DNA of 32,156 bases. It comes from Phenylobacterium sp. GTDB lineage: Bacteria > Pseudomonadota > Alphaproteobacteria > Caulobacterales > Caulobacteraceae. A model generated the notes under the pieces. That model was not told the DNA's origin and ran no database searches. It worked only from the letters and a program-made list of their open reading frames with translations. Location of the stretch: the NCBI RefSeq assembly GCF_030654915.1, contig NZ_JAURWM010000094.1, forward strand, positions 1 to 32,156. Reading direction: 5' to 3'. The position numbers were made by a program, and so were the translations under genes. This document shows, in pieces, positions 7,672 to 16,641 of the stretch. Each line of letters opens with the position of its first letter. Positions within the stretch are counted from its first letter, which is position 1.

Positions 7672-9198
7672 ATGAAGCACATCCTTGAAGAACTGGAGAA
7701 GCGTCGGGGTCAGGCCCGTATGGGCGGAGGCGAGCGTCGGATCGCGAGCCAGCACGCCAAGGGCAAGCTGACGGCGCGCGAGCGGCTGGACCTGCTGCTG
7801 GACGAGGGTTCGTTCGAGGAGTTCGACATGTTCGTCGAGCACCGGGCGACCGATTTCGGGATGGCCGATCAGAAGGTGCCGGGCGACGGGGTGGTGACCG
7901 GCTGGGGCCATATCAACGGCCGGCTGGTGTTCGTGTTCTCAAAGGATTTCACGGTCTTCGGAGGGTCGCTGTCGAACGCTCACGCCCGCAAGATCATCAA
8001 GGTGCAGGAGCAGGCCCTGAAGGTCGGGGCGCCGATCATCGGCTTGTTCGACGCCGGCGGCGCGCGGATCCAGGAGGGGGTGGACGGTCTGGCGGGCTAT
8101 GCCGACATCTTCCTGCAGAACACCCTGGCTTCCGGGGTGATCCCGCAGATTAGCGTGATCATGGGACCGTGCGCTGGCGGGGACGTCTATTCCCCGGCGA
8201 TCACCGACTTCATCTTCATGGTGAAGGACACCTCGTACATGTACGTGACCGGTCCGGACGTAGTGAAGACCGTCACCCACGAGGAGGTCACTCACGAGGA
8301 ACTCGGCGGCTATCGGGTGCATGCGATGAAGTCGGGCGTGGCCGACGGGGCGTTCGAGAACGACCTGGAGGCCCTGACCCAGATCCGCCGGCTGGTCGAC
8401 TTCCTGCCCCTGAGCAACCGCGAAGGCGCGCCGGTGCGCGAGAGCTACGATCCCAGCGAGCGGCTGGAAGCCTCGCTCGACACCCTGATCCCGGCCAATC
8501 CCAACAAGCCCTACGACATGAAGGAGTTGATCCTGAAGGTCGTCGACGAGGCCGACTTCTTCGAGATCTCGGCCGAGTTCGCCAAGAACATCATCTGCGG
8601 CTTTGGCCGCATCGACGGGGCTACAGTCGGGATCGTCGCCAACCAACCGCAGGTGCTGGCCGGGGTTCTGGACATCGACTCCAGCCGAAAGGCCGCGCGG
8701 TTCGTGCGGTTCTGCGACGCCTTCGAGATCCCGCTGGTGACGTTCGTCGACGTGCCGGGCTTCATGCCGGGCACCAAGCAGGAGCAGGGCGGGCTGATCC
8801 GTCACGGCGCCAAGCTGCTCTTCGCCTACGCCGAGGCCACGGTGCCGAAGGTGACGCTGATCACCCGCAAGGCCTATGGCGGTGCCTATGACGTCATGAG
8901 CTCCAAGCACCTGCGCGGCGACGTCAACTACGCCTGGCCGACCGCCGAGATCGCGGTGATGGGCTCCAAGGGCGCGGTCGAGATCATCTTCCGCAATGAA
9001 AGCGACGAGGCCATCGCCGAGCGCGAGGCCGACTACAAGGCCCGCTTCGCCAACCCCTTCGTCGCCGCCTCCAGGGGCTATATCGACGACGTCATCATGC
9101 CCCATTCGACCCGGCGCAGGATCTCCAGGGCGCTCAAGAACCTGCGCGGCAAGCAACTCGCCAATCCCTGGAAAAAACACGACAATATTCCGCTGTGA
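7672..9198 (+). CDS. pccB: Propionyl-CoA carboxylase beta subunit
   Basis: This is the carboxyltransferase subunit, which moves CO2 from carboxybiotin to propionyl-CoA to give (S)-methylmalonyl-CoA in the cytosol. It has 508 residues, normal for PccB. The N-terminal half of the carboxyltransferase domain includes [14 protein letters not shown] and the acyl-CoA/oxyanion region [12 protein letters not shown]. The C-terminal half includes [12 protein letters not shown] and the biotin-side region [17 protein letters not shown] 7672 follows AAAGGG by a few bases. It overlaps pccA by four bases (GTGA), indicating translational coupling and balanced subunit synthesis. Regulation by the divergent ScfR-type protein is likely. 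An acetyl- or methylcrotonyl-CoA carboxylase subunit is much less likely. Confidence 0.96.
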   Translation: MKHILEELEKRRGQARMGGGERRIASQHAKGKLTARERLDLLLDEGSFEEFDMFVEHRATDFGMADQKVPGDGVVTGWGHINGRLVFVFSKDFTVFGGSLSNAHARKIIKVQEQALKVGAPIIGLFDAGGARIQEGVDGLAGYADIFLQNTLASGVIPQISVIMGPCAGGDVYSPAITDFIFMVKDTSYMYVTGPDVVKTVTHEEVTHEELGGYRVHAMKSGVADGAFENDLEALTQIRRLVDFLPLSNREGAPVRESYDPSERLEASLDTLIPANPNKPYDMKELILKVVDEADFFEISAEFAKNIICGFGRIDGATVGIVANQPQVLAGVLDIDSSRKAARFVRFCDAFEIPLVTFVDVPGFMPGTKQEQGGLIRHGAKLLFAYAEATVPKVTLITRKAYGGAYDVMSSKHLRGDVNYAWPTAEIAVMGSKGAVEIIFRNESDEAIAEREADYKARFANPFVAASRGYIDDVIMPHSTRRRISRALKNLRGKQLANPWKKHDNIPL

Positions 9199-11183
9199 GC
9201 GCGCAAATGTTCTCCAAGATTCTGATTGCGAACCGTGGCGAGATCGCCGTGCGGATCATCAAGACCTGTCGCCGGATGGGGATCGCCACGGTGGTGGTTT
9301 ATTCGGAGGCCGATGCGGACTCGATGGCGGTGGAGCTGGCCGACGAGGCGGTGTTCATCGGCGGGGCTCCGGCGTCCGAGAGCTATCTGGTGGCCGACAA
9401 GATCGTCGCCGCCTGCCGCGAGACCGGGGCGCAGGCGGTGCACCCCGGGTTCGGGTTCCTGAGCGAGAACGCCGGCTTCGCGCGGCGGCTGGCCGAGGAG
9501 GGGATCGTGTTCATCGGTCCCAATCCGTTGGCCATTGAGGCGATGGGCGACAAGATCGAGAGCAAGAAATTCGCGGCTCGGGCCAACGTCTCGGTGGTGC
9601 CAGGCCATGTCGGCGAGATCGACGACACCGCCCATGCGCTGAAGATCGCCGGTGAGATCGGCTATCCGGTGATGATCAAGGCCTCGGCTGGGGGCGGAGG
9701 CAAGGGCATCCGGGTGGCCTGGAAGCCGCAGGACGTCGAGGAGGGCTTCCCGGCGGTGCGGGCCGAGGCCAAGGCCAGTTTCGGCGACGACCGGATCTTC
9801 ATCGAGAAATTCATCGAGAGCCCGCGGCACATCGAGATCCAGGTGCTGGGCGACAAGCACGGCCACGTGGTGCACCTGTTCGAGCGCGAGTGCTCGATCC
9901 AGCGCCGCAACCAGAAGGTTATCGAGGAAGCCCCGAGCCCGCTGCTGGACGAAGCGACACGCGCGGCGATGGGCGCCCAGGCCGTGGCCCTGGCCAAAGC
10001 GGTCAACTACGACAGCGCCGGCACCGTCGAGTTCGTCGCCGGCCAGGACAAGAGCTTCTACTTCCTGGAGATGAACACCCGGCTTCAGGTCGAGCACCCG
10101 GTCACCGAGCTGATCACCGGCGTCGATCTGGTCGAGCAGATGATCCGCTCCGCCGCGGGCGAACCTTTGTCGTTCAGCCAGGGCGATCTGGCGATCAAGG
10201 GCTGGGCGATCGAGAGCCGGATCTACGCGGAGGACCCCTATCGCGGCTTCCTGCCCTCGATCGGGCGGCTGTCGCGCTACCTGCCGCCGGCCGAGGGCCA
10301 GGTGGGCGAGGTCATCGTGCGCAATGACGCCGGGGTGCGCGAGGGCGACGAGATCTCGATGTTCTACGATCCGATGATCTCCAAGCTCTCGACTTGGGCG
10401 CCGGACCGTCTGGCGGCGATCGACGCCATGGGCCGGGCGCTGGAGGACTTCCACATCGAAGGGCCGGGCCACAACATCCCGTTCCTGGCCGCGGTGATGG
10501 ACCAGGAGCGGTTCCGCTCCGGGGTGCTGTCGACCAACTACATCAAGGATGAGTTCCCTGACGGCTTCGGCGGGACCGAGCCGACCAGCTTCCAGGCCGA
10601 CCTGCTGGCGGCGGTGGCCTGCGCCATGCACCGCAAGATCACCGCTCGCTCGGCCCCGCAGCTGGTGCGTGACGAGTGGATCGTGATCATCGGTCTCGAC
10701 CACCGCCGGGTTCGGTTGGCCAACGGGGGCGACGCCTTCAGCGTGACCTTCGACGACGGCCGTGCGCTCAGCCTGACCCAGGTTCGCTGGGCGCCGGGCC
10801 AGCCGCTGTTCCGCGGCGTGCTGGACGGGACGCCCTTCACCGTGGCGGTCAAACCGGCCCCGGAAGGCTTCGTGATCCGCCACCGGGCCGCCAGCCGCAA
10901 AGTCCTGGTGCTGACCCCGCGCTCGGCCGAGCTGCACCTGAAGCTGCCGCCCAAGCAGGCGGCCGACACCTCCAAGCTGATCCTTTCGCCGATGCCGGGC
11001 CTGGTCGTCACGCTCGACGTCGTTCCGGGACAGGCGGTGCAGGCCGGACAGGCCGTCGCCGTGGTCGAGGCCATGAAGATGCAGAATATCATCCGTGCCG
11101 AGCGCGACGGCGTCGTCAAAGCCGTCGGCGCCAAGGCCGGAGACTCTGTCGCCGCCGACGAAGTGCTGGTGGAGTTCGCGTGA
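9195..11183 (+). CDS. pccA: Propionyl-CoA carboxylase alpha subunit (biotin-containing)
   Basis: This subunit combines biotin carboxylase and biotin carrier. Its 662 residues comprise a biotin carboxylase domain (about 1-450; starts [18 protein letters not shown]-grasp glycine loop GGGGKGIR, catalytic [14 protein letters not shown]), a linker domain that contacts the beta subunit, and a C-terminal biotinyl domain. The biotin-accepting lysine is K628 in EAMKMQN. The GTG start at 9195 overlaps the pccB stop; an in-frame ATG at 9207 is an alternative. The stop codon overlaps the start of a MerR-type regulator by one base. It acts with PccB in propionate, odd-chain fatty acid and branched amino-acid breakdown. 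Confidence 0.96.
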   Translation: MSAQMFSKILIANRGEIAVRIIKTCRRMGIATVVVYSEADADSMAVELADEAVFIGGAPASESYLVADKIVAACRETGAQAVHPGFGFLSENAGFARRLAEEGIVFIGPNPLAIEAMGDKIESKKFAARANVSVVPGHVGEIDDTAHALKIAGEIGYPVMIKASAGGGGKGIRVAWKPQDVEEGFPAVRAEAKASFGDDRIFIEKFIESPRHIEIQVLGDKHGHVVHLFERECSIQRRNQKVIEEAPSPLLDEATRAAMGAQAVALAKAVNYDSAGTVEFVAGQDKSFYFLEMNTRLQVEHPVTELITGVDLVEQMIRSAAGEPLSFSQGDLAIKGWAIESRIYAEDPYRGFLPSIGRLSRYLPPAEGQVGEVIVRNDAGVREGDEISMFYDPMISKLSTWAPDRLAAIDAMGRALEDFHIEGPGHNIPFLAAVMDQERFRSGVLSTNYIKDEFPDGFGGTEPTSFQADLLAAVACAMHRKITARSAPQLVRDEWIVIIGLDHRRVRLANGGDAFSVTFDDGRALSLTQVRWAPGQPLFRGVLDGTPFTVAVKPAPEGFVIRHRAASRKVLVLTPRSAELHLKLPPKQAADTSKLILSPMPGLVVTLDVVPGQAVQAGQAVAVVEAMKMQNIIRAERDGVVKAVGAKAGDSVAADEVLVEFA

Positions 11184-11554
11184 TGTGGACGGGGACGCAT
11201 GCCAGCGACGTCAGCTTGAAAGGCGTCACCGCGCAGTTCGGTCTGACCGCGCGCGCGGTGCGCTACTACGAGGAGGTGGGGCTGATCGTGACCCGGCGCG
11301 ATCGGGGCAATCGCCGGCGCTATGATCCGCGCGCCGTCTCTCAACTGGGCATCATCGCCGAACTTCGGCGGGCGGGCCTGGCCATCGACGACATCCGCGT
11401 CGCGCTGCAGTCGCGCCCCGATGCGGGCGACTCCCGCCTGGACGTCAGCTACGCGGTGGGCCGGCTGCATGAGCGCCTGGCCAATCTCGAGCAGGAACGC
11501 CGGACCGTCGAGGCGACGCTGGAGGCCCTGACGTCCCCGACCGTCGCGGGGTAG
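11183..11554 (+). CDS. Small MerR-family regulator coupled to pccA
   Basis: This encodes 123 residues. The N-terminal MerR winged helix-turn-helix (VTAQFGLTARAVRYYEEVGL, then the wing RRYDP) is followed by a helical dimerisation segment (LHERLANLEQERRTVEATLEAL). There is no sizeable effector domain and no metal-binding cysteine set. The start ATG shares its first base with the pccA stop (TGATG), a strong sign of translational coupling, so this regulator is made with the carboxylase. Its target could be the pcc promoter or other acyl-CoA genes. Family is certain; role is inference. Confidence 0.9.
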   Translation: MWTGTHASDVSLKGVTAQFGLTARAVRYYEEVGLIVTRRDRGNRRRYDPRAVSQLGIIAELRRAGLAIDDIRVALQSRPDAGDSRLDVSYAVGRLHERLANLEQERRTVEATLEALTSPTVAG

Positions 11555-11592
11555 CTTAGCCAACACGCCCTTTGCGGGTGGGAACCGGGAGT

Positions 11593-11616
11593 GCGCCTAC
11601 GGGATTTCGTAGGCGC
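11593..11616 (+). terminator. Perfect hairpin between the MerR gene and the alcohol dehydrogenase gene
   Basis: GCGCCTACG at 11593-11601 pairs fully with CGTAGGCGC at 11608-11616 around a six-base loop. It lies 38 bases after the MerR stop and 41 before the dehydrogenase start. There is no U-run, so it may be a weak terminator of the pcc operon or a leader structure of the next gene. Confidence 0.4.
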
Positions 11617-11657
11617 GGGGCGGCCTTTGCCGGCCCTTGATCCCAAAGGGGACCCCC

Positions 11658-12677
11658 ATGCAGATGAAAGCCGCGGTAGCGCGGGCGTTCGGCCAGCCGC
11701 TGACCATCGAGGAAGTGACCGTCCCGGAGCCCGGCCCGGGCGAGGTGCTGGTCAAGGTGGTCGCCAGCGGCGTCTGCCACACCGATCTGCACGCCATCGA
11801 CGGGGACTGGCCGGTCAAGCCGAGCCTCCCGCTGATCCCAGGCCACGAAGGCGTGGGCCATGTCGTCGCCGTGGGGGCCGGGGTCACCGACGTGAAGGAG
11901 GGCGACGCGGTGGGCGTGCCCTGGCTCTACGACGCCTGCCGGGCCTGCGAGTATTGCGAGACCGGCTGGGAGACGCTGTGCGAGCGCCAGCGAAATACCG
12001 GTTACAGCGTCAATGGAGCCTATGCCGAGTACGTACTGGCGAGCGCGCCGTTCGTCGGTCACCTGCCGGCCGGGACCGATTTCGTGGCCATGGCTCCGAT
12101 CCTCTGCGCTGGGGTCACGACCTATAAGGGGCTGAAGGAGACCGAGGCGCGGCCGGGCGAATGGGTCGTGATCTCCGGCATCGGCGGCCTTGGCCATGTC
12201 GCGATTCAGTACGCCAAGGCGATGGGCCTGAATGTCGTGGCGATGGACGTGGCCGACGACAAGCTGGCGCTAGCCAGACGCCTGGGCGCGGACCTCACGG
12301 TCGATGCGCGCTCGCCCGACGCCGTCGAGACGGTTCGGCGCGAGACCGGGGGCGGCGCGCACGGCGTGCTGGTCACCGCGGTTTCCCCGCCGGCCTTCCA
12401 GCAAGCCATCGCCTGCGCGCGCAGGCGTGGGACTGTAAGCCTGGTTGGCCTGCCGCCCGGCGATTTCCCGACCCCGATCTTCGACGTGGTGCTGAAACGT
12501 ATCACCGTGCGCGGATCGATCGTCGGCACCCGGCGCGACCTGGCCGAAGCCATCGCTTTCGCCGTCGACGGCAAGGTGACGGCGACGGTCACCGCCCGGC
12601 CGCTGAGCGAGGTCAATGAGGTGTTGGACGACTTGCGCGCCGGGCGGATCGAAGGCCGGGTGGCGCTTACGCCCTAG
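11658..12677 (+). CDS. adhP: Zinc-dependent alcohol dehydrogenase (AdhP-like)
   Basis: This is a cytosolic NAD-dependent medium-chain dehydrogenase of 339 residues, oxidising primary alcohols or reducing aldehydes. Catalytic zinc ligands are C40 (GVCHTD), H63 (PGHEG) and C150. The structural zinc is held by C94, C97, C100 and C108. The nucleotide-binding loop is GIGGLG at about 174-179. I chose ATG 11658, which has AAAGGGG upstream; an upstream TTG at 11637 would add seven residues. A link to the pcc operon before it, such as disposal of propionaldehyde, is possible but unproven. Confidence 0.93.
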   Translation: MQMKAAVARAFGQPLTIEEVTVPEPGPGEVLVKVVASGVCHTDLHAIDGDWPVKPSLPLIPGHEGVGHVVAVGAGVTDVKEGDAVGVPWLYDACRACEYCETGWETLCERQRNTGYSVNGAYAEYVLASAPFVGHLPAGTDFVAMAPILCAGVTTYKGLKETEARPGEWVVISGIGGLGHVAIQYAKAMGLNVVAMDVADDKLALARRLGADLTVDARSPDAVETVRRETGGGAHGVLVTAVSPPAFQQAIACARRRGTVSLVGLPPGDFPTPIFDVVLKRITVRGSIVGTRRDLAEAIAFAVDGKVTATVTARPLSEVNEVLDDLRAGRIEGRVALTP

Positions 12678-12763
12678 ACGGGAAGGCCGGCCGATTAGGG
12701 CTCGGAAAGCCGCGGGGCTGACGATAGATCAAGGGTCTGGCCCTGCTTCAGCGGATTCGACCC

Positions 12764-13111
12764 ATGACCATCACCATCTATGGCATCAAGGCCTGCGACA
12801 CGATGAAGAAGGCCCGGACCTGGCTCGACGAGCATGGGGTGGCCTATGACTTTCATGACTACAAGACACTCGGCATTGACCGGGCGCGGCTGGAGCGCTG
12901 GGTCGGCGAGGCCGGTTGGGAAACCGTGCTGAACCGCGCGGGGACCACCTTTCGCAAGCTTCCCGACGCCGATAAGGCGGGGCTCGACGCGCAGAAGGCC
13001 ATCGGCTTGATGCTGGCGCAGCCCTCGATGATCAAGCGGCCGGTGCTCGATCTGGGCGACCGGCTGCTGGTGGGCTTCAAGCCAGAGGCCTACCAGGCCG
13101 CGCTTGGCTAA
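12764..13111 (+). CDS. ArsC/Spx-family protein (YffB-like)
   Basis: This is a 115-residue protein of the thioredoxin-fold ArsC/Spx family. It starts ITIYGIKACDTMKKA, with a single active-site-like cysteine C11 and no CxxC, as in the YffB branch. IKRPVL near residue 90 supplies the conserved arginine. Family members reduce arsenate with glutathione or interact with other proteins; YffB-type proteins have no firmly known substrate. No arsR, acr3 or arsB is nearby, so an arsenic-resistance role is not supported. It stands alone, 86 bases after adhP. Confidence 0.88.
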   Translation: MTITIYGIKACDTMKKARTWLDEHGVAYDFHDYKTLGIDRARLERWVGEAGWETVLNRAGTTFRKLPDADKAGLDAQKAIGLMLAQPSMIKRPVLDLGDRLLVGFKPEAYQAALG

Positions 13112-13125
13112 TCATGACGAACATT

Positions 13126-13155
13126 TCATGCGGCCCGATGCATCTGTACGCATGA
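13126..13155. promoter_or_regulatory. Symmetric dyad upstream of the ECF-panB unit
   Basis: TCATGCG (13126-13132) and CGCATGA (13149-13155) are perfect inverted repeats. Exactly at their centre is the perfect eight-base palindrome GATGCATC (13137-13144). Both symmetries share one axis, with four-base unmatched spacers on each side. The axis is 77 bases upstream of the first gene of the unit. It looks like an operator for a dimeric or tetrameric regulator. Confidence 0.5.
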
Positions 13156-13217
13156 GCCGGCGCCTCTTCCTTTCAGAACGGGGCTAACAGGTCCACCAAC
13201 GGAGAAAGGAGAAGTAG

Positions 13218-13589
13218 ATGGAAATACTCGTCCCATTGGCGTTCTTCGCCATGATCGCCGCGATCGTCATCGTGCCGCGGTATCTCAAGAGCATTGAGCG
13301 CCAGAAGCTGCAGGACACCCTGCGCGCTTCGATCGAGAAGGGGGCCGAGTTGCCGCCCGAGGTCATCGCGGCGCTGACGAGCGACGTGAAGCCTCAGCCC
13401 TCGCCCTACCGCGATCTGCGCACCGGCGTGATCTGGCTCGGCGTGGCGGTCGCCTTCGTCGCCCTGGGCGCGGCGGTGAGTTTCGAGGAGCCTGACGCGC
13501 TCTATCCATTGCTCGGCGTGGCGGCGTTCCCGGGATTCATCGGCCTGGCCTTGATCGTGCTTTCGTTCGTCCAACGCGGCCGGCGCTAG
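13218..13589 (+). CDS. DUF6249-like small membrane protein
   Basis: This encodes 123 residues. One membrane helix is at the N-terminus (about 3-23), then comes a charged cytosolic stretch (about 25-70), then two hydrophobic helices (about 72-90 and 97-117), ending RRGRR. The layout resembles the DUF6249 group, of unknown function, found beside ECF sigma genes. A strong Shine-Dalgarno (AAGGAG) lies six bases before ATG 13218. The gene is first in a unit that continues after 29 bases with an ECF sigma factor, so it may take part in signalling or be a target of the sigma factor. Function unknown; the family name is a recognition by pattern. Confidence 0.78.
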   Translation: MEILVPLAFFAMIAAIVIVPRYLKSIERQKLQDTLRASIEKGAELPPEVIAALTSDVKPQPSPYRDLRTGVIWLGVAVAFVALGAAVSFEEPDALYPLLGVAAFPGFIGLALIVLSFVQRGRR

Positions 13590-13603
13590 CGGTAGGAAAA
13601 GTG

Positions 13604-13616
13604 GGGGAATAGCCCC
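13604..13616 (+). promoter_or_regulatory. Small hairpin over the sigma-factor ribosome site
   Basis: GGGG at 13604-13607 can pair with CCCC at 13613-13616 around a five-base loop. The G-run is the only purine-rich block near ATG 13619. Folding could limit initiation unless ribosomes arrive from the upstream gene. The stem is only four to five pairs. Confidence 0.3.
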
Positions 13617-13618
13617 TG

Positions 13619-14203
13619 ATGTCGGGCTCTCAGAACACTAGGCTGGCCAATCTTCACGACGTGGAGCTAGCTGCTCTCGCGGCGGCGGGCGATCGTGCGG
13701 CTTTTGGTGAACTGGTCCGCCGACACGGCTCGGCGGTGCGCGGTCTGCTGCGCCGGATGGGCGCGCCCTCGGCCGAGGCCGACGATGTGGCGCAGGACGC
13801 CTTCCTGGTGGCGTTCGAGAGAATTTCAGAGTTCCGGGGGCAGGGCGCTTTCGTCGCCTGGGTGAAGAAGATTTCCGCTCGGCAGTATCTGCGCCGGCTG
13901 CAGCGCGAGCGCCGTCTCGCCAGCCTGGCCCTTGAAGCCGAGGAACAAGTCGATGTCGCCGCGCCGCGTGATCGCGCCGACCAGATTGATCTGGACGAGG
14001 CGTTGAGGTCGCTCGGAGCGGCCGAACGGATCTGCGTGTCTATGTGCTACGGCGCGGGCCTCTCCCATGCGGAGGCCGCCGACGCCTTGAATCTGCCGCT
14101 TGGTACGGTCAAATCCCATGTCAAACGTGGTGTGGAGAAGCTCAGAGCGCGATTGGCGCCGACCGCTGACGCCGCACTGGAAGGTAGGCGCGACAATGGC
14201 TGA
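13619..14203 (+). CDS. ECF-type RNA polymerase sigma factor
   Basis: This is a 194-residue group IV sigma factor. Region 2 (about 25-92) includes ADDVAQDAFLVAFERISEFRG and the promoter-melting part FVAWVKKISARQYLRRLQRERR. Region 4 (about 125-180) holds the helix-turn-helix SHAEAADALNLPLGTVKSHVKRG. It sits between two small membrane-protein genes: the upstream one is 29 bases away and the downstream one overlaps its end by eight bases. That is the usual layout of an ECF factor with a membrane anti-sigma partner, although I see no zinc-binding anti-sigma motif. The regulon is unknown. Confidence 0.92.
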   Translation: MSGSQNTRLANLHDVELAALAAAGDRAAFGELVRRHGSAVRGLLRRMGAPSAEADDVAQDAFLVAFERISEFRGQGAFVAWVKKISARQYLRRLQRERRLASLALEAEEQVDVAAPRDRADQIDLDEALRSLGAAERICVSMCYGAGLSHAEAADALNLPLGTVKSHVKRGVEKLRARLAPTADAALEGRRDNG

Positions 14204-14576
14204 GCTCGAATTCGAGCGCCGTCTCGAACGTCTCTTCAATGAGCCCCCAGCACTTTCCGGTGAAGGGGCTTTCGCCGCGTTGGTTGAGCAGAAATTGAAC
14301 CGCGGCTGGACGCTTCGACGTGGGATCATCGGGGCGGCGGGTTTGGTCGGCGGCGTGGTCGGGGCCAGCCAGCTGATCATGTCCAATTTCATCGAACAGG
14401 TTGAAACGGCCTCCAAGGGGTCGACCCGGCTGATCGAGATGGGAATGTCGCAATGGGCGCCGCGTCTTGAGATGCTGTCGGCGCTCCCGGCCGGTTCATC
14501 CGTGGTATGGATCGCCGGAGGGATGGCCGTGTTGGCCATCGGCTTTGTCGTGACCCGTGTTCTCGAGGAGTTTTAG
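14196..14576 (+). CDS. Two-helix membrane protein, candidate anti-sigma factor
   Basis: This encodes 126 residues from ATG 14196, which overlaps the end of the sigma gene by eight bases. A charged cytosolic N-terminus (about 1-42, with ERRLERLF) precedes a first membrane helix (about 43-62), a periplasmic loop of about 35 residues, and a second helix (about 100-118). Position and topology fit a membrane anti-sigma factor whose N-terminus binds the sigma protein. No known anti-sigma domain motif is visible, so this is inference. Its end contains the Shine-Dalgarno sequence for panB, which starts two bases after the stop. Confidence 0.82.
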   Translation: MAELEFERRLERLFNEPPALSGEGAFAALVEQKLNRGWTLRRGIIGAAGLVGGVVGASQLIMSNFIEQVETASKGSTRLIEMGMSQWAPRLEMLSALPAGSSVVWIAGGMAVLAIGFVVTRVLEEF

Positions 14577-14578
14577 CC

Positions 14579-15406
14579 ATGTCGGCTCAGCGTCAGGAAA
14601 CTGTGAAGCGCGTCACCGCGCCAGATATCGCCGCGCGTAAGGGTGGCGTCCCGATCGTCAGCCTGACCGCCTACACAGCCCCGATGGCGGAGATCCTCGA
14701 CGAGCATTGCGACCTGCTGCTGGTCGGCGATTCCGTTGGCATGGTCGTGCATGGCTTGCCAAACACGGTCGGCGTCACGCTTGAGATGATGATCATGCAT
14801 GGCCAGGCGGTGATGCGCACCGCTCGCCGAGCCATGGTCGTGATCGACATGCCGTTCGGCTCCTACGAGGGCTCGCCAGAGGTCGCCTACGCGAACGCCG
14901 CCCGGATCATGAAGGAAACCGGCGCCCAGGCGGTGAAGGTCGAGAGCGGCGAGACGGTCGTCGCGACGATTGAGTATCTGGTCAAGCGCGGTATCCCGGT
15001 CATGGGCCATGTCGGCTTGCGCCCACAGGCGGTGTTGGTCGATGGCGGCTTCAAGGCCAAGGGCAAGGGCGCCGACGAACGCGCCCAGATCCTGGCCGAG
15101 GCCAAGGCCACCGCGGAGGCCGGCGCCTTCGCCATGGTGGTCGAGGGCGTGGCTGAGGGCCTGGCGCGCGAGATCACCGAAGCGGTCAGCGTGCCGACCA
15201 TCGGGATCGGCGCCTCGGCGGGCTGCGACGGCCAGATCCTGGTGACCGACGACATGCTTGGCTTGTTCGATTGGACGCCGAAATTCGTGCGTCGCTACGG
15301 CGACCTGCGCGGGGAGATCAGCAAGGCGGTCGCCGGATACGCGGACGACGTGCGGGCCCGTCAGTTCCCCGGGCCGGCCGAGATCTACTTCGCCAAGGCT
15401 GGCTAG
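14579..15406 (+). CDS. panB: 3-methyl-2-oxobutanoate hydroxymethyltransferase
   Basis: This catalyses the first committed step of pantothenate (and so CoA) synthesis: methylene-THF plus 2-oxoisovalerate gives ketopantoate. It has 275 residues, normal for PanB. Mg-binding D51 (LLLVGDSVG) and D90 (IDMPFGSYE), substrate K120 and E122, and the catalytic glutamate E189 (VVEGV) are all present, as is [11 protein letters not shown] 14579 is two bases after the stop of the membrane protein, with GAGGAG eight bases upstream, so panB is likely translated as part of the ECF unit. Its TAG stop overlaps the convergent ECF42 stop in the tetramer CTAG. No panC is nearby. Confidence 0.96.
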   Translation: MSAQRQETVKRVTAPDIAARKGGVPIVSLTAYTAPMAEILDEHCDLLLVGDSVGMVVHGLPNTVGVTLEMMIMHGQAVMRTARRAMVVIDMPFGSYEGSPEVAYANAARIMKETGAQAVKVESGETVVATIEYLVKRGIPVMGHVGLRPQAVLVDGGFKAKGKGADERAQILAEAKATAEAGAFAMVVEGVAEGLAREITEAVSVPTIGIGASAGCDGQILVTDDMLGLFDWTPKFVRRYGDLRGEISKAVAGYADDVRARQFPGPAEIYFAKAG

Positions 15407-16641
15407 AACGCCGCGAGCTGGGCGAGCCGCGCTTCCAGGAAGCGCCGCTCGGCTGGCTGGCGCGCCAGTTTCAGGGCGCGCTGGTAGGAAAGCCGCGCCG
15501 CGTCGGCCAAGCCGAGCCGTCGCTGCATGTCGGCGCGTGCGGCGTGCGCCAGATGGTAGCCGTCAAGGCCGCCTTGTTCCAACACAGCCTCGATGGCGGC
15601 CAGCCCAGCCTCCGGCCCGTCACGCATCCCCACGGCGGCGGCGCGATTGAGCGCCACCACCGGCGATGGGGCCAGGCGATGCAATACGTCGTAGAGCGCG
15701 ACGATCTGGGCCCAGTCGGTGTCGTCGGTGCTCGGCGCCTGCGCGTGAAGGCCGGCGATGGCCGCCTGCAGGAGGTAGGGGCCGGCGCGTCGCGAGGTTA
15801 GGGCCTGGTCAATCAGGCCTTGCGCCTCGGCGACTAGTCCGCGGGCCCACAACGATCGATCTTGATGCTCCAGCAAAACGATATCGCCGGCGGCATCGAC
15901 GCGCGTGGTGCGGCGAGCGTCGTGCAACAGCATCAGGGCGAGTAGGCCGAACGTCTCGGGTTCGGGCAGGAGGCCGATCACCAGCCGGCCGAGCCGAATG
16001 GCTTCGGTCGAGAGATCCGCTCGTATCAGGTTGGGTCCCTCGGTGGCGGCATAGCCCTCGTTGAAGATCAGATAGATCACTTGCAGGACGCTATCGATCC
16101 GCGCGGGCAAGTCGGCGCGGCCCGGGATTTCATAGGCGATGGCCTCGTCGCGGATCTTGCCCTTCGCTCGGACGATGCGCTGGGCGATGGTCGGGGCGGG
16201 GGCCAGATAGGCCCGGGCGATTTCCTCGGTGCTCAGCCCGCCGACCTCCCGCAAGGTGAGGGCGGCGCGCGCGTCCGGCGGCAGGGAGGGGTGGCAGCAG
16301 ATGAAGATCAGCCGCAGCTCGTCGTCCGAGATGAGCTGCGGCATGGCTGGCGGCTCCTCGGCGCCCGTCAGCGCCACCAGGTCGGGCAGGGCCGCGGTGA
16401 GCCGCGCCTGCCGCCGCCAGCGGTCGATCATCTTGAAGCGCCCGGTCGAGACCAGCCAGGCATGGGGATTGGCCGGAACACCCTCACGCGGCCATTGTGT
16501 CGCGGCGGCGGCGAAGGCTTCATGAAGGGCCTCCTCCGCCGCGTCAAAGCCGCCCAGCAGGCGGATCAGGGTCGCCAGCACGCGCCGCTTGTCAGTGCGG
16601 TAAGCGCCCTCCAGGGCGTCGCGTGCGGCGACCAGGCTCAC
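15403..16641 (-). CDS. ECF42-group sigma factor with C-terminal extension
   Basis: This is a 412-residue sigma factor, about twice the usual ECF length. Region 2 covers about 8-80 ([20 protein letters not shown], then [10 protein letters not shown]) and region 4 about 105-165, including the hallmark [15 protein letters not shown] and the helix-turn-helix [21 protein letters not shown] long helical, TPR-like C-terminal domain starts near YLIFNEGY (190-197). In the ECF42 group this extension replaces an anti-sigma factor and is needed for activity. GTG 16641 overlaps the stop of the DGPF gene upstream by four bases (GTGA), so the two are translationally coupled. Target promoters probably include its own. 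Confidence 0.93.
   Translation of the reverse strand: MSLVAARDALEGAYRTDKRRVLATLIRLLGGFDAAEEALHEAFAAAATQWPREGVPANPHAWLVSTGRFKMIDRWRRQARLTAALPDLVALTGAEEPPAMPQLISDDELRLIFICCHPSLPPDARAALTLREVGGLSTEEIARAYLAPAPTIAQRIVRAKGKIRDEAIAYEIPGRADLPARIDSVLQVIYLIFNEGYAATEGPNLIRADLSTEAIRLGRLVIGLLPEPETFGLLALMLLHDARRTTRVDAAGDIVLLEHQDRSLWARGLVAEAQGLIDQALTSRRAGPYLLQAAIAGLHAQAPSTDDTDWAQIVALYDVLHRLAPSPVVALNRAAAVGMRDGPEAGLAAIEAVLEQGGLDGYHLAHAARADMQRRLGLADAARLSYQRALKLARQPAERRFLEARLAQLAAF

Noticed and set aside
9078..10937. 619-codon minus-strand frame opposite pccA
   Set aside because: Antisense shadow of pccB/pccA; composition rich in His, Asp, Arg and Gly, with no recognisable domain.
12764..13111. Arsenic-resistance locus
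   Set aside because: The ArsC-like protein has one cysteine of the YffB type and no arsenic transporter or ArsR is nearby.
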